Shown here in pieces: positions 1 to 14,056 of a stretch of 64,000 nt of DNA. The stretch is from Amia ocellicauda (taxonomy: Eukaryota > Chordata > Actinopteri > Amiiformes > Amiidae), in the NCBI RefSeq assembly GCF_036373705.1, contig NC_089856.1, positions 2,953,001 to 3,017,000 of the forward strand. Direction: 5' to 3'. Numbering within the stretch: the stretch's first letter is position 1; every line of letters starts with the position of its first letter. The notes beneath the pieces were generated by a model, which did no database searches, had not been told where the DNA came from, and was given only the letters and a program-made list of their open reading frames with translations. A program made the translations under genes and the position numbers.

Positions 1-1
1 C

Positions 2-3545
<3,544 letters not shown>

Positions 3546-3720
3546 CCTCCCGGGCCTGGTGTCCGAGGTGCGAGTTTAAAAGTGACCAATAAAGCGCAAA
3601 CTGTTTTCTCCGCCGGCCAGCGACATCCAGGACGCCTCTCGCATGGCGACGCTAGGCACGCTGGGGCAGAACGGGGTCAGAGGGCAAAGGTCAAGCGGCA
3701 GACCAGCCAATCAGCATCCG
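3546..3720 (-). promoter_or_regulatory. kri1 5' flank, presumed CpG promoter
   Basis: The stretch immediately upstream of the kri1 start codon is CpG-rich, with no TATA box that I can see, as usual for housekeeping genes. It ends at about 3740, where the sequence becomes AT-rich. This is inferred from composition and position only; no start site can be placed. Confidence 0.45.
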
Positions 3721-3739
3721 AGCCCGCATGCGTCGCGTT

Positions 3740-4842
3740 TCAATTCTTAAAGGAACAGTACAGCATTTTCAACTAAACACGGTGGGCTGCATTTCCACTT
3801 AAATCAGACTCGGCTGTGACGAGGTTCATAAATACTATACTATTATGATTCTAAATTTAATTTCACACATGTATACAAGATAGTGACCACTATAGAGCAG
3901 AGAATCCAACAAGAAGTCTTTGTGTCAGTTTCTCATTTGTAATTTCCTACATTGAGGAAAAGTACGAATTAACATTAAGAAAATAATCAATCGTAAGACA
4001 CAAATAAGGATTCAATTTCCCTAATAACCTACACAGCGAGACTGTTCTTTCACACTCGCATGCAAATCAAACCATAACAAGCTCTTGACTCCTTAATTGG
4101 TCTAATTAAACAATTTAATGATTTGAACCCTTCTCTCCAGACTCTGAAATGTTCTGTTCAGTGTTTTGAGTCGGACACATTGTCAGGTATCGGCTATAAA
4201 ACTCAGATATGGAGGTTTTGGATAAGCCCGTCTGACTAAGTAATGACATTAATGAAGTAATTGGGAGCTCAGGCACTGCGGCCCCCCAGGACTGGAGTCC
4301 GACACCCCTGCTGTAGAGAGATTGAAGACGTTGGGAGTTCAGATGGCAGGACACTTGGGTGTAAGTGTATGCAATTGTTTTATTTTAGACTTTAAATATC
4401 ACAAAGCTATGTTTCCACTTCCAAATAAATACATCTTTCAACAGTGAAATATTCAACACACAACAGTTCATAGATTAATCTCGTATAAATATTATAATAG
4501 CAATAAATTCATTGAAACACATTCTGTACAACACGTAAACAAGAAGGAAACCCAACCAAACAGCCTCTACACACGCAAGTGAGGACATCCTCGGGTAAAA
4601 TTCATACAGCCACAGTCCTGTCCAGGTTAAAAAAATAATTAATGACATAAGAACACAAATTAGAAATGCTTTAAACCTGCATATCTGTGTAAACTTAGTG
4701 ATATCTTTGGGACTTTTAAAAGTTATCCAACATGTAAAAGCACCTTTTTTCTTCTGTAAAACAAGAACAATTTTCTTTCAACTGGGGCTGGAAGCCAAGC
4801 AACACGACAACAGAACCAGTCCTGCAGGAACCGGCCCAGCGG
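3740..4842. other. kri1-cdkn2d spacer and cdkn2d 3' UTR
   Basis: This is AT-rich DNA with no credible ORF. The cdkn2d transcript should end in here. A minus-strand AATAAA (TTTATT on the plus strand) lies at about 4379-4385, roughly 460 bp past the stop codon, and is the best polyadenylation candidate. A partial inverted-repeat-family copy sits at about 4240-4320, with the block 'ccccccaggactggagtc' also seen near 45945. Confidence 0.4.
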
Positions 4843-6083
4843 CTACGCCTGGACGCTCAGGCCCACCTCCAGCTGGCGCTCCAGCAGCCGCAGCACGGCC
4901 GGGCAGGAGGTGGCACGGGCGATGTCCAGGGCCGTGTGGCCGCTGGTGTCCAGGTGGGTGAGGTTGGACAGCGGCGCCAGCAGCTCCACCACGTCGGCGT
5001 GGCCCTCCCGGGCGGCGATGTGGATGGGCAGCGCGCCGGACTGGTCGGGCACATTGACCGTGGCGCCGAACTCCAGCAGCACCCGCAGCGTGTCGGCGAA
5101 GCCGGTCCGGGCGGCGTCGTGCGCGGGGGTGATGCCCAGGCCGTCCTGCACGTTGGCATCCGCGCCGTGTTCCAGCAGAGCTCGAGCCACCGCGCTGTTG
5201 CCCATCATCATCACCTGGGGAGGGGGGCACCATAAGCACAGTTAATATCGGATCAGATGACCCCCCCCCCCCCAGTCAAAAACACTCCCCAACACGAAGA
5301 CAGTCCTCCAATCAGCTGAAGAAAGACTGCAGGACATGGACTCTCAACCCAGACCCCGGAGGAGCCCCTACCCTGCTGGGTTTGTTCTAACTGAGCTGCC
5401 AATTACTTAATTGAATCCTTAATTTAATCATTCCTAGATCAGAGCCTTGTCATTATTTTAAACGGTAGGGGTTTTACATTGAGTATAGAGTTGTATAAAT
5501 AACTTATCAGTGACAATTTAAAATGTCAAATGTAAGCTAATTACTTAAACTAAGAGTTCAATTAAGTAATTGAACCAAAGCCAGCGGGGCAGGGGTCCCA
5601 GGACCAGGGTTGCAAAGCCATGGTCTGCAGTCTGAAGGACTTCTCAAAACATACTTGGAATAAAATACAAAACAAGGTTAAAATGCGATCCTAATTGTAA
5701 ACCGAGTCGTGATCCTGCGGCCGGGTGAGGGTGACGCCACTGACCGCTACACAGCTGCCACCGATAGGGACAGTGTTTGCAATGCCGGCGGCCGTGGGCA
5801 ACAGTGTAGCCGGGCCCCCTCGGGGTGAGGGCAGAAAACACCGACCCAGACGCACCGCGCAGCAGCGACACAGCGCACAGACCCTCGCCGGGGGGCTCGC
5901 ACTTGGCCAGGAGGGCAGCCCTGGCACTGCCCGCCTCCTCACCTGCAGCGCGGTCCGGCCGAACTCGTTGACGGTGCCCGGGTGGACGCGCTGCCCCTCC
6001 AGCAGCCTCCGCACCTCCGGCAGGTCCCCTCGGGCCGCCGCCGCCGTCAGCCTCCTCCCGGCGTCTCTCTCCTCCAGGACCAT
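4843..6083 (-). CDS. cdkn2d: Cyclin-dependent kinase 4/6 inhibitor, INK4 family (p19-type)
   Basis: The protein binds CDK4/CDK6 and blocks cyclin D activation in G1 (known for INK4 proteins). Exon 1 is 5943-6083 and exon 2 is 4843-5214, joined in frame at [12 protein letters not shown]. The total is 170 aa, close to human CDKN2D (166 aa). It is built almost entirely of ankyrin repeats: [11 protein letters not shown], then [20 protein letters not shown], then the block ending in [20 protein letters not shown], then [19 protein letters not shown], and a fifth repeat from HTALDIARA. The HDAARTGF signature is typical of the family. The split after the first repeat matches INK4 genes. CDKN2D rather than CDKN2A/B/C is called from the sequence [13 protein letters not shown] and from the kri1 and ap1m2 neighbours. 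The exon 2 coding sequence is very GC-rich. Confidence 0.95.
5345..5625. repeat. Inverted-repeat (foldback/MITE-like) element in cdkn2d intron 1
   Basis: The left end reads 'ggaggagcccctaccctgct' and the right end, reverse-complemented, reads 'cctgggacccctgccccgct'. Both lead inward into a (T)TAATTGA-rich core such as 'acttaattgaa'. The same architecture recurs at about 29550-29710, 37100-37385, 45735-45980 and 47330-47465, and as fragments elsewhere. It looks non-autonomous and carries no coding sequence. The family name is not known to me. Confidence 0.6.
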
Positions 6084-6760
6084 CCCTCTCGCCGGTGCGG
6101 AGCCCGGCCCGTGACGTCGACAGGGGGCAAAGCCTGGGGAAACCGGGTCCTGGGCGCCCGGCTGCGGCGGGTCCGGTCCTGGTTCTGGTTCCGCTAGCTG
6201 CCCGCGCCGTTCGAGAGAGAAGCGCCCCTCTCGGCGTCCATACCCGCGCCCAGACGCGCAGAGAAGCGGCCCACACAGGAACTCAGAGCGGCGGCTTCAG
6301 AGCAGCAGCGCCAGGCGGAGTCAGTCGCCTCCCCGCTCCCGGACTCGAGAGCCGTTGCTCCGCTGCTGCTGTTGTTGCGGTGGAGTAAACAGTATTTAAA
6401 CCAGGCGGACGGGCTCAGCGCCGTAAACAGTATTTAAATCAAGCGGACGGGCTCCGCGCAGTGTCCTGTGTCGAAGCCGGCTCACAGGCTCTCTCCGCCG
6501 GGCTGCGCTGACTGGCTCCAGGGGTTAAACGCGGCTCCGCTCCGCTCGCCCCGGCCCTCCTCCTCCGCCAATCACAGCCGCCGGCGAGGGCGTGGCGCGC
6601 CAAATAGGGAGAATGGGGCGGGGCTAACGTATGGTTGCCACCGCGTCCCCGTGGTAACGCCTCCAGGCCGGCCAATGGGAGCGCTCGGCGGAAGGCGGGC
6701 TTTTCAAGTTGCGGACATGCGCAGCAGCAGCCGGGCCGCGGCGGGTTAAAGACCCTGCAA
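6084..6760 (-). promoter_or_regulatory. cdkn2d 5' flank: CpG-rich promoter with E2F, CCAAT and duplicated forkhead motifs
   Basis: This is a GC- and CpG-rich block directly upstream of cdkn2d. It contains two 'gccaat' boxes (about 6567-6572 and 6670-6675) and a consensus E2F site, TTTGGCGC on the minus strand, inside 'tggcgcgccaaat' at 6593-6605. A tandem duplication at 6385-6460 has a GTAAACA forkhead motif in each unit. E2F and FOXO control of mammalian CDKN2D is established; use of these fish sites is inferred. Confidence 0.6.
6385..6460. repeat. 38-bp tandem duplication carrying forkhead motif and TATTTAAA
   Basis: Two units begin at 6385 and 6423, and both read GTAAACAGTATTTAAA followed by 'c(c/a)aggcggacgggctc' with a few differences. 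Each carries a GTAAACA forkhead core and a TATTTAAA box, about 300-340 bp upstream of the cdkn2d start codon. Confidence 0.85.
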
Positions 6761-7559
6761 AGCAGGTGCGGGTTTTAACTATAATGAGACCTTCGTGAGA
6801 GACGCATCTCATTGTACTTATATTATAATGATTTAATGTAGTATATGTATCTATAGATATTATATTAAACGCAACTGTTCAGAAACCTGGTTGGTTGCTT
6901 GAGGTAATTTGACAAGACGGACCAAAGCTTGTAGTGATAAAGGGACTATATTACTCCTAACATTTTATGATATGATTTTTGTTCCTGGGTAGTAAGTGTT
7001 ATTTCCTAATTGCTTATGCCTCAACAGTATTGCAATGGCTATTATTCCCCACAAACTTTGCTTTGCAGGACAGTGATACTTTGAAATGTCACTCTTCTCA
7101 ATGAGGAAACGGGCGAATTTGTGTCTTTTCATTCACAAAGTCAGGAAAAACAACATCTGAATGCAGATTAACGTGTATTTACAGTATAATCGTAAATCTC
7201 GAAAAACTACTCACTTCTAAATCTTTTGTAATACATGTTATAGTATAAATACATGTTAATTTGGATTCAGATGTTTCTTGTTCCTGGGTCGTGAGAAAAA
7301 CACAAGATTGTTACAGGAGTACCGATCCTAGCACCCTGCCTGGGGCATCCAATAAAGTGCATAGTCCTGAGATTATTCATTGTTTTATAAGATTTAGTTG
7401 TCCTATGAAAACAGTCATTTGTCATGGGCTTGGATGTATTTCTTCCTCTCGGGGCCCTCGTTTCAACAATCTAATAAAAGTTAAAACTACAGACCGAAAT
7501 CACCTGCTCACATTAGCATGTATAAGCTTCCTAGCAAAGCAGCCTTAATAAATGACACC
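6761..7559. other. AT-rich spacer, no feature recognised
   Basis: No gene, RNA or clear repeat is seen. The 5' limit of the L2-type element is unclear and could lie within the last few hundred bases. Confidence 0.4.
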
Positions 7560-8371
7560 ATGACTGACCCACACAGTCCACCAGGCCCCTATTCCTTTAT
7601 TATGACCGAATTTAGCGATCTCTTATCTGACTTAGCCATACACCATGATAAACTCATTATTTTGGGGACTTTAACATACATATTGACATTAAAGACGACC
7701 CCCTCACTGTTAGTTTCTTGTCCCTATTGGAGTCTGTAGGCTTCACTCAGCATGTGTCAGGACCCACACATCATCACAATCACAGACTGGATCTAGTTAT
7801 TACCCGTGGGGTACAGATTCACAACCTAATAATATCACCCCAAAACCAGACTATTTCCGACCACTGCCTTATTACATTTGAGCTGCCTGGAGTAGAATTA
7901 GACACACAGGACAGGAAATAGAAACTCGCTGCATAAATCCCACTGCTATTCATAAATTCACCACCCTGTTGCCAAATGCTAGCTTTATCAAAACAGGATC
8001 TGCAGATGAATTATTAAATAATTTCAACAATACACTAAGCACTGCTTTAGATACAGTAGCTCCATTAAGGACACGACAAATTAAACCAACAAAACACTCA
8101 CCATGGTTTGACGAGTCACTCACTCACTTAAAACAGGATGCTGTAGATGTGAGTGTAAATGGAGAGAAACAAAACTAGAGGTCTTCACATGGCATGACAG
8201 TATAATAAGATACAAGCAGCCCTGTCCTCTGCTAGGTCTGCCTACTACTCCAATTTTACTAACCAGCAGGTAAAGCCTTCCGAGGTTATCCCCCCCAATT
8301 TCACCTGTAGTTAACAGCATTAGAAAACATACACAGATACTACAGCCGACACATGCAGTCCTCGGCCTACC

Positions 8372-9292
8372 TTGGACTCGTTTAACGCAGTAAATCACCA
8401 GGAATTGGTCTCCTTAATTACTAAAATGAAAACTACAACCTGTGTACTAGACCCTATACCCACTAAACTGCTAAAACAATCTCTGCCATTAATTATTCAC
8501 AGAATACACAATATTATTAATGTCTCTTTATCCTCAGGATCTGTTCCTGATTCATTTAAAATAGCTGTAATTAAACCACTTCTTAATAAACCCAGTGCCG
8601 ACCCTAACCGTCTTAAACACTCGACCTATCTCAAACCTTCCCTTCCTTTCTAAGCTTCTAGAGAAAGTAGTTGCAAACCAACTGCAAGCTTTTTTAACCG
8701 ATAATCATCTTTATGACGAACTTCAATCAGGCTTCCGTTCCGGCCATAGTACAGAAACGGCCCTGTTAAAAGTATTGCATGACGTGTTTCAATCCTCCGA
8801 TGTAGGGCACGCCAGTGTTATTTTATTAGACTTAAGTGCGGCTTTTGACACAATCGGCCACAAAATCTTGTTACACCGCTTAGAAAACCGTATTGGCCTG
8901 TCTCGCAATGTGCTGTCATGGTTTAAATCATATCTGTCAAACAGACTCCAATATGTACAGATTAATGAGAACCACTTAAATTTAACTGAGGTTAAGTACG
9001 GAGTCCCACAGGGCTCAGTCCTCGGACCTATACTTTTTCATTGTACATGCTCCCTTTAGGTGATATCATTCGACGACATAATATTAACTTTCACAGTTAC
9101 GCAGACGACACACAATTATATCTGTCAGTAAATCCTAACAACACCATAGACCTAGAAAAACTAATGTGCTGTCTGTCTGAGATTAAAACATGGATGACAA
9201 AACATTTTCTTATGCTTAATTCTGATAACAGAAGTCCTAATTTTAGGAGACAAAAATCGAACTGTTCATCATGCACTAACAAAACTGAGTAA
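8372..9292 (+). pseudogene. Reverse transcriptase domain of the L2-type LINE (frameshifted)
   Basis: The reverse transcriptase fingers and palm are spread over three frames. One frame carries 'ALISLIT..TTCVLDPIPTKLLK' type sequence from 8372. The next, from about 8595, carries RPISN through VPQGSVLGP. The third, from 9041, carries HSYADDTQLYL. A frame change just after VPQGSVLGPILF shows decay. This was a retrotransposon replication enzyme and is broken now. Confidence 0.8.
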
Positions 9293-9931
9293 TGATAACT
9301 TTAATTTCTCCCCTAAGGAGATGGCACGAAACCTGGGTGTCATCTGTGATCATAATCTATCTATTGAATCACACATTCAGAATGTGTTGAGATCCTCCTT
9401 CCTCCAGCTTAGAAACATTGCTAGATTAAGACAATTCCTCTCGTTACAGGACACTGAGAAATCGATTCACGCATTTGTTACATCTAGATTGGATTACTAT
9501 AATGTCATTCTGACAGGCAGCACAAACAGAGCTATTTCTGCACTTCAGTCCAAAATGCTGCTGCAAGAATCCTAACAAAAACAAAAAAACATGAGCACAT
9601 CACTCCAGTATTGGCTTCTCTTCACTGGCTGCCCGTGCACTACAGGATAGAGTTCTCGTATTAACATGTGAAGCACTTAAGGCACTGGCACCCCCATACT
9701 TAAAATATCTCCTTAAGGAATACACTCCAGGTCGGCCATTGAGATCACAGGAAGCCGGTTACTTACCGCTCCCTAAAATACACAAGAAAACTGCAGGTGG
9801 TAGAGCATTCAGTTATAGGCCCCGAAGCTGTGGAACGATCTTCCAGCCAATGTAAGAGATGCCCCCTCTGTCTTAGCCTTTAAATCACGGCTGAAGACTC
9901 ATCTGTTTAGTCTCTGTTTTTCTAGCCCATA

Positions 9932-12797
9932 AGAAATGCAGCCGCTTCTTCTTCAAGAAAACGAAGGAGAGGCGGCCTGCAATGTCCTCCATGATCGACT
10001 CCTCGGGGCAAGAGGTGGAGGGCAGAGAGGCTGTTGAGACAGTGGTGCGGGATTTCTACAGGGAGTTGTACGACCAGAAGGTGGTGGATCAAAATCTGAT
10101 CCATCACTTTCTGTCCCTGTTGGAGTCCCGCAATGAGGGGGACGAGGAGGAGGAGGAGGATCCAGAGATCACCACCACTGAACTCTCCCAGGTGATAAAG
10201 AGTCTTAACTCTGGAAGGACACCGGGTCCCGACGGGATCCCTGCTGAGTTCTATAAGATCTTTTGGGAGGTGCTTAAGGAAGATCTGGGCCAGGTCCTGG
10301 GGTCGATGTACAGAGAGGGCAGATTGGCCCCTTCGATGAAGAAGAGTATCCTCTCCCTTCTTCACAAGAAGGGAGACACGAAAGATCTGAGGAACTGGCG
10401 GCCAGTCAGCCTCCTGTGCACCGACTACAAGATACTGGCCAAAGCACTGACGCTCCGGCTGCAGCGGCCACTCCCTCAAGTCGTGGGTCCCGACCAGGTC
10501 TGTGGTGCCCGGGGGAGATCGGCGGCCGACAACGCCATGCTGCTCAGGGATGTCGTGGCCTACTCGAACGAGAGAAGGCTTCCCCTGGTCCTAATCAGCT
10601 TGGACCAGGAGAAAGCCTTCGACAGAGTGGGCCACGAATACCTGCAGCTTGTTATGGAGAGGATGGGTCTCGCTCTTGGCCTGAGGAAGTGGGTCAAGAT
10701 CATCTACAGCGGCCTAAGCAGCAGGGTCCTTGTGAACCGCCACCTGACCGAACCATTTCCGGTCAGGTCGGGGGTCCGGCAGGGTTGTCCCCTGTCGGCC
10801 CTGCTGTACGTCCTCTGCTTGGAGCCGTTCATGCAGGCGATCCGCCGGGACGTCCGGGTGACAGGTTTCCATCTCCCGGGTTCCGGCGGAGAGCAACTGA
10901 AGGCCCTGGCCTATATGGACGACGTGGCCGTGGTCTGCACGGACGCTCCGTCCGTGGCCAGGGTCGAGGAACTGCTGGACGGCTTCTGCAGGGCGACGGG
11001 GGCCGCTGTGAATAAGGCCAAGAGCGAGGTCTACCTCTCCAGGGCATGGCCTGTCGGCCGGGGCCCGCCGACCGTGTTCCCTGTGAAGCCGTTTATCAAG
11101 GTTCTGGGGATCACGATCGACGGGACCAACACGGGCACCCGGAGCTGGGAGGAGGCCATAGCAAAGGTCCAAAGGAAGATCCACGGCTGGAGCACAAGGA
11201 CCTTGACGATGGCTGGTAAGGTGCTGGTCGTAAAGGCCATCCTCTTCCCGATACTCCTCTACGTAGGAATGATCTTCCCCCCAGACAAGGGTATCGCAAA
11301 ACTAGTGACCCGAATTATATTTCGGTTTGTCTGGGGGAGCAAAATGGAGAGGCTGAAAAGAGTGCAGATGGTGAAGGGTACCCTGGATGGAGGCAGGGGG
11401 GTCCCGGACGTTGTGCGGCTGATAAAGGCGCAGGGGCTGGCCTATGTGGTCAAGAACATCCAGGCTGCTGGCAAGAAAGTGAGTTTCATGAACCGCTTTT
11501 ATTTTGCCAGCAGCCTGAGACCATTCGGCCTCTGCGCCATGGACAACACCAGGCCGCACTCGTGGGATCCCCCGCCGTTCTACAGGGCGCTCCGAGCCTT
11601 TGCGCTCGAAGTAGGCCTCCATAAAGTCGTGCTGGCCTCCTGGGATTATAAGACCATCTGTAGTCAGATGAGATCTGCCCAGGAGACCAGCCGGATAGAA
11701 GATTTCCCTCCCGAAACCTGCCGGTTTATCTGGGCTAACGCTACGCACGTTTGCCTCACGAACACGCAGAAAGATGTCTCCTGGATGGCTGTGAGTCGGT
11801 GTCTCCCCACCCGAGTGTTTATGCACAGAAGGGGCATAGCTCCTTATGACACCTGCCCCTATAAGGGTTGCTTGGGGAAGGAGACGGAGGCTCACATCTT
11901 TAGTGAGTGCCCCTCCGCCCACAGGGTCTGGCTCCTGTTTTCTCCGTTCCTCCACAGGTTCGCCGTTCCTGCGCGGGCGACCGCCCAGCAGATCCTATAC
12001 GGTCCAGCCAAGGGAATTTCTACATCTACCTTGAGGTGCTGGTGGCGTGTCGTCTGCGCAGTGAAGCAGGCACTGTGGGAGGGACGGAACATCTGTTTGT
12101 TCAATAAGCAGGAGCTGGACCCGATCGTCATCGCGCGGAGGGGCATGGTGTTTGTGAAAGACTACGTCAATCTGGAGGTCCATCAGAGGGGCAAGGAGGA
12201 AGCCTTTAAGAACTGGCGCATACAAGATCTGGGGGAGCTCAGGATCCCGTGATGGGACCCACCTCCGGGGACGGTTAGTTCCCCCTGCTGGAGCCCGAGT
12301 CCAAGATCTTTTAAAGATTTTATGAATGATTGTTTTTAAAAGAAGATTTTAAATAATGAATCTTAATTGTTTTTAAAGATTTAGTTGTTTTTAAATCACA
12401 TTGTTTAGGGTTTTTTAGGTATAGTTTTGTTATATTTTGTTGTCAAATACATTGACCGTTTTTGGGTTTAATTTAAAATGCATTAGACTTTTTTTGTTTG
12501 TTTTTTATTTTTTCCTTTTAATTGTTTCTTTATTTTGTCTAATGCATTTTCTGTTATTTTCAATGTATTTGACTCTTTTGTTGGTGTGCAGTTTTTGCTT
12601 TTATCACGTTTTGTTTATTTGATTTGAGCACGTTTATTTTAAAGTTAATTGTTTTAGTTTTGTTAAAAAAATCACAAGATTTTAAAAATTTTAAGTGATT
12701 TTAAGAATTGATATTCTAAATGATTTTAATCACAAGTATTAAAATTGAAATTGTTCTATTTTAAGAAATGTAAAAATACTAAACCTAATAAACAGTA
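9932..12797 (+). mobile_element. 5'-truncated Tx1/L1-clade LINE nested in the L2 element
   Basis: The insert is flanked by a perfect 14-bp direct repeat, TTTTCTAGCCCATA, at 9918-9931 and 12798-12811. Host L2 sequence ends at the left copy and its 3' UTR resumes after the right copy. The insert starts inside the second ORF, so the endonuclease part is missing (5' truncation). It ends in an AT-rich 3' UTR about 540 bp long. The intact reading frame and perfect target duplication suggest a much younger insertion than the host L2. Confidence 0.9.
9982..12252 (+). CDS. Tx1-type LINE ORF2 reverse transcriptase fragment, open frame
   Basis: An uninterrupted frame of 756 codons runs to a TGA at 12250-12252, and it is open back to the truncation point at 9932 (KCSRFFFKKTKERRPA before the Met). 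It encodes the reverse transcriptase of a non-LTR retrotransposon. Motifs in order are SLNSGRTPGPDGIPAEFYK, LLHKKGDTKDLRNWRPVSLL, LVLISLDQEKAFDRVGHEYL, SGVRQGCPLSALLYVL and the catalytic box AYMDDVAVV (YMDD at 10912-10923). The C-terminal region has a Cys/His cluster, CPYKGCLGKETEAHIFSEC, near 11850-11910, typical of L1/Tx1 ORF2. The endonuclease domain is absent, so this copy cannot mobilise itself. The Met shown is only the first in the open frame, not necessarily a used start. Confidence 0.9.
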   Translation: MSSMIDSSGQEVEGREAVETVVRDFYRELYDQKVVDQNLIHHFLSLLESRNEGDEEEEEDPEITTTELSQVIKSLNSGRTPGPDGIPAEFYKIFWEVLKEDLGQVLGSMYREGRLAPSMKKSILSLLHKKGDTKDLRNWRPVSLLCTDYKILAKALTLRLQRPLPQVVGPDQVCGARGRSAADNAMLLRDVVAYSNERRLPLVLISLDQEKAFDRVGHEYLQLVMERMGLALGLRKWVKIIYSGLSSRVLVNRHLTEPFPVRSGVRQGCPLSALLYVLCLEPFMQAIRRDVRVTGFHLPGSGGEQLKALAYMDDVAVVCTDAPSVARVEELLDGFCRATGAAVNKAKSEVYLSRAWPVGRGPPTVFPVKPFIKVLGITIDGTNTGTRSWEEAIAKVQRKIHGWSTRTLTMAGKVLVVKAILFPILLYVGMIFPPDKGIAKLVTRIIFRFVWGSKMERLKRVQMVKGTLDGGRGVPDVVRLIKAQGLAYVVKNIQAAGKKVSFMNRFYFASSLRPFGLCAMDNTRPHSWDPPPFYRALRAFALEVGLHKVVLASWDYKTICSQMRSAQETSRIEDFPPETCRFIWANATHVCLTNTQKDVSWMAVSRCLPTRVFMHRRGIAPYDTCPYKGCLGKETEAHIFSECPSAHRVWLLFSPFLHRFAVPARATAQQILYGPAKGISTSTLRCWWRVVCAVKQALWEGRNICLFNKQELDPIVIARRGMVFVKDYVNLEVHQRGKEEAFKNWRIQDLGELRIP

Positions 12798-13564
12798 TTT
12801 TCTAGCCCATAGCGCCGCCGGTGTGCCATGGACATGCAATTGCACAACTGTCTTTGGAAATGTCCTGCACTGCATGACCAGTATCTGAGCACGACTGCCT
12901 TCTTGTCTTCCAGCAACAGCCTCCTCTGAGGGTCCAACGAGGCAACTCGTCCCCCACCATGGAAGCCTGACGAAGCACAACCCTCCTCCGGGGCACCCCA
13001 CCACGGAGGGACAACGGGGCATCCACACCCAAGGTCTGACGAGCCATCGCCACCCAAAGCCTGTTGATGGTCCAACCCCCCCCACCCCCGATGGCCAGCG
13101 AGAGGCCTCCTCCAGAGGGAAGAGCACAGCCAGCAGCACCGATCAAGAACTTTCTGATCTCCTTGCTGCTGTAATAACTATACTGCCTGGAGGGGAGGCA
13201 GCCATTAGGCCTGGGCCCTAAGCCGTGGACCCCCAGAGATCCATTTTCTCCTACTTGCCGTCCATAGGAGCTTTTTGTTTTTCTGTCCTCCGTGCCTAAA
13301 TGGTTTATTTACTTAAATGTTCACTCACTTTATTCTAGATCATGTAAAATGTTTACAGGTCTACATTTATTTTACTTTGTTTTTTATTTTGCTATACGTT
13401 TGTTGTATGTTTTCCAGTCTGTAAAGTGCTCTGTGGCCACCCTGCGAAGGGCGCTATACAAATAAAAATTGATTGATTGATTGATTGATTATTAAATCCA
13501 CTTACAACCCATGACCATGTTCCCAACATAACATAAAAAAAGGACCCTACTGTACTGGTCTGTA

Positions 13565-13604
13565 AAAAACAATTACAACAACAACAACAACAACAACAAC
13601 AAAA
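13565..13604. repeat. (CAA)n microsatellite
   Basis: About nine tandem 'caa' units lie between the end of the L2 element and the 3' end of ap1m2. A related impure CAA tract lies at 13874-13898. Confidence 0.85.
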
Positions 13605-14056
13605 AGACAAACAATTGTGTGATTTCATATAATTTATATATAAATTTAGTGCAAAAAAGTTTACCTTTTTGTAAAAATACAACCACCGTTTGTTTGCAAA
13701 TGTTGCCAAGATCTACTGATTTAAAACAACATTTTCAATAGTAAAGAATCAACTGCAACACCCCTTTGCCCCCACTCCCACAAACAAACACCCTTTACAA
13801 TCTGGGTGGGGAGGGTATATATAATCATCTAGCTAAATATGTCAATTTAAAACCTAATGAGATAAAAACTTTCAACAACAACAAAAACAACAACAATAAA
13901 GCCAAAATCCATTGCTTTGCCGTCTCTATAAATACAAAGGCCCTGTTTCGCCAGTCTGATGAAACTGAAGGCACTTGATCTTTGCTCAGGGAGGACCTCA
14001 GTCTCAATGGCCCGATAGCAGCCAGTCCAGGGTACGTCTGTGGGGGGGCGGTGATC

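Larger units (their letters stand above)
7560..13490 (+). mobile_element. L2-type non-LTR retrotransposon (LINE), decayed, interrupted by a Tx1-type LINE
   Basis: Endonuclease remnants run about 7575-7920, including an SDHCLITFELP motif at about 7855-7887. Reverse transcriptase pieces follow at 8372-9292. They include RPISNLPFLSKLLEKVVANQ, LLDLSAAFDTIGHKILLHRL, YGVPQGSVLGP and the catalytic YADD at 9098-9109. C-terminal pieces run from about 9321 to the KSRLKTHLFSLCF block ending near 9925. Several frameshifts and stops break the ORF, so it is inactive. The 3' UTR resumes at 12812 and ends with 'gcgctatacaaataaaaatt' and a (TTGA)n tail at about 13470-13490, typical of L2/CR1-group LINEs. The split is caused by the nested element at 9932-12797. 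Confidence 0.85.

Noticed and set aside
9922-10479. Minus-strand 185-codon frame opposite the Tx1 reverse transcriptase
   Set aside because: It is the antisense shadow of a strongly motif-supported coding frame.
13470-13490. The (TTGA)n run as an independent microsatellite
   Set aside because: It is the normal 3' tail of the L2-type LINE.
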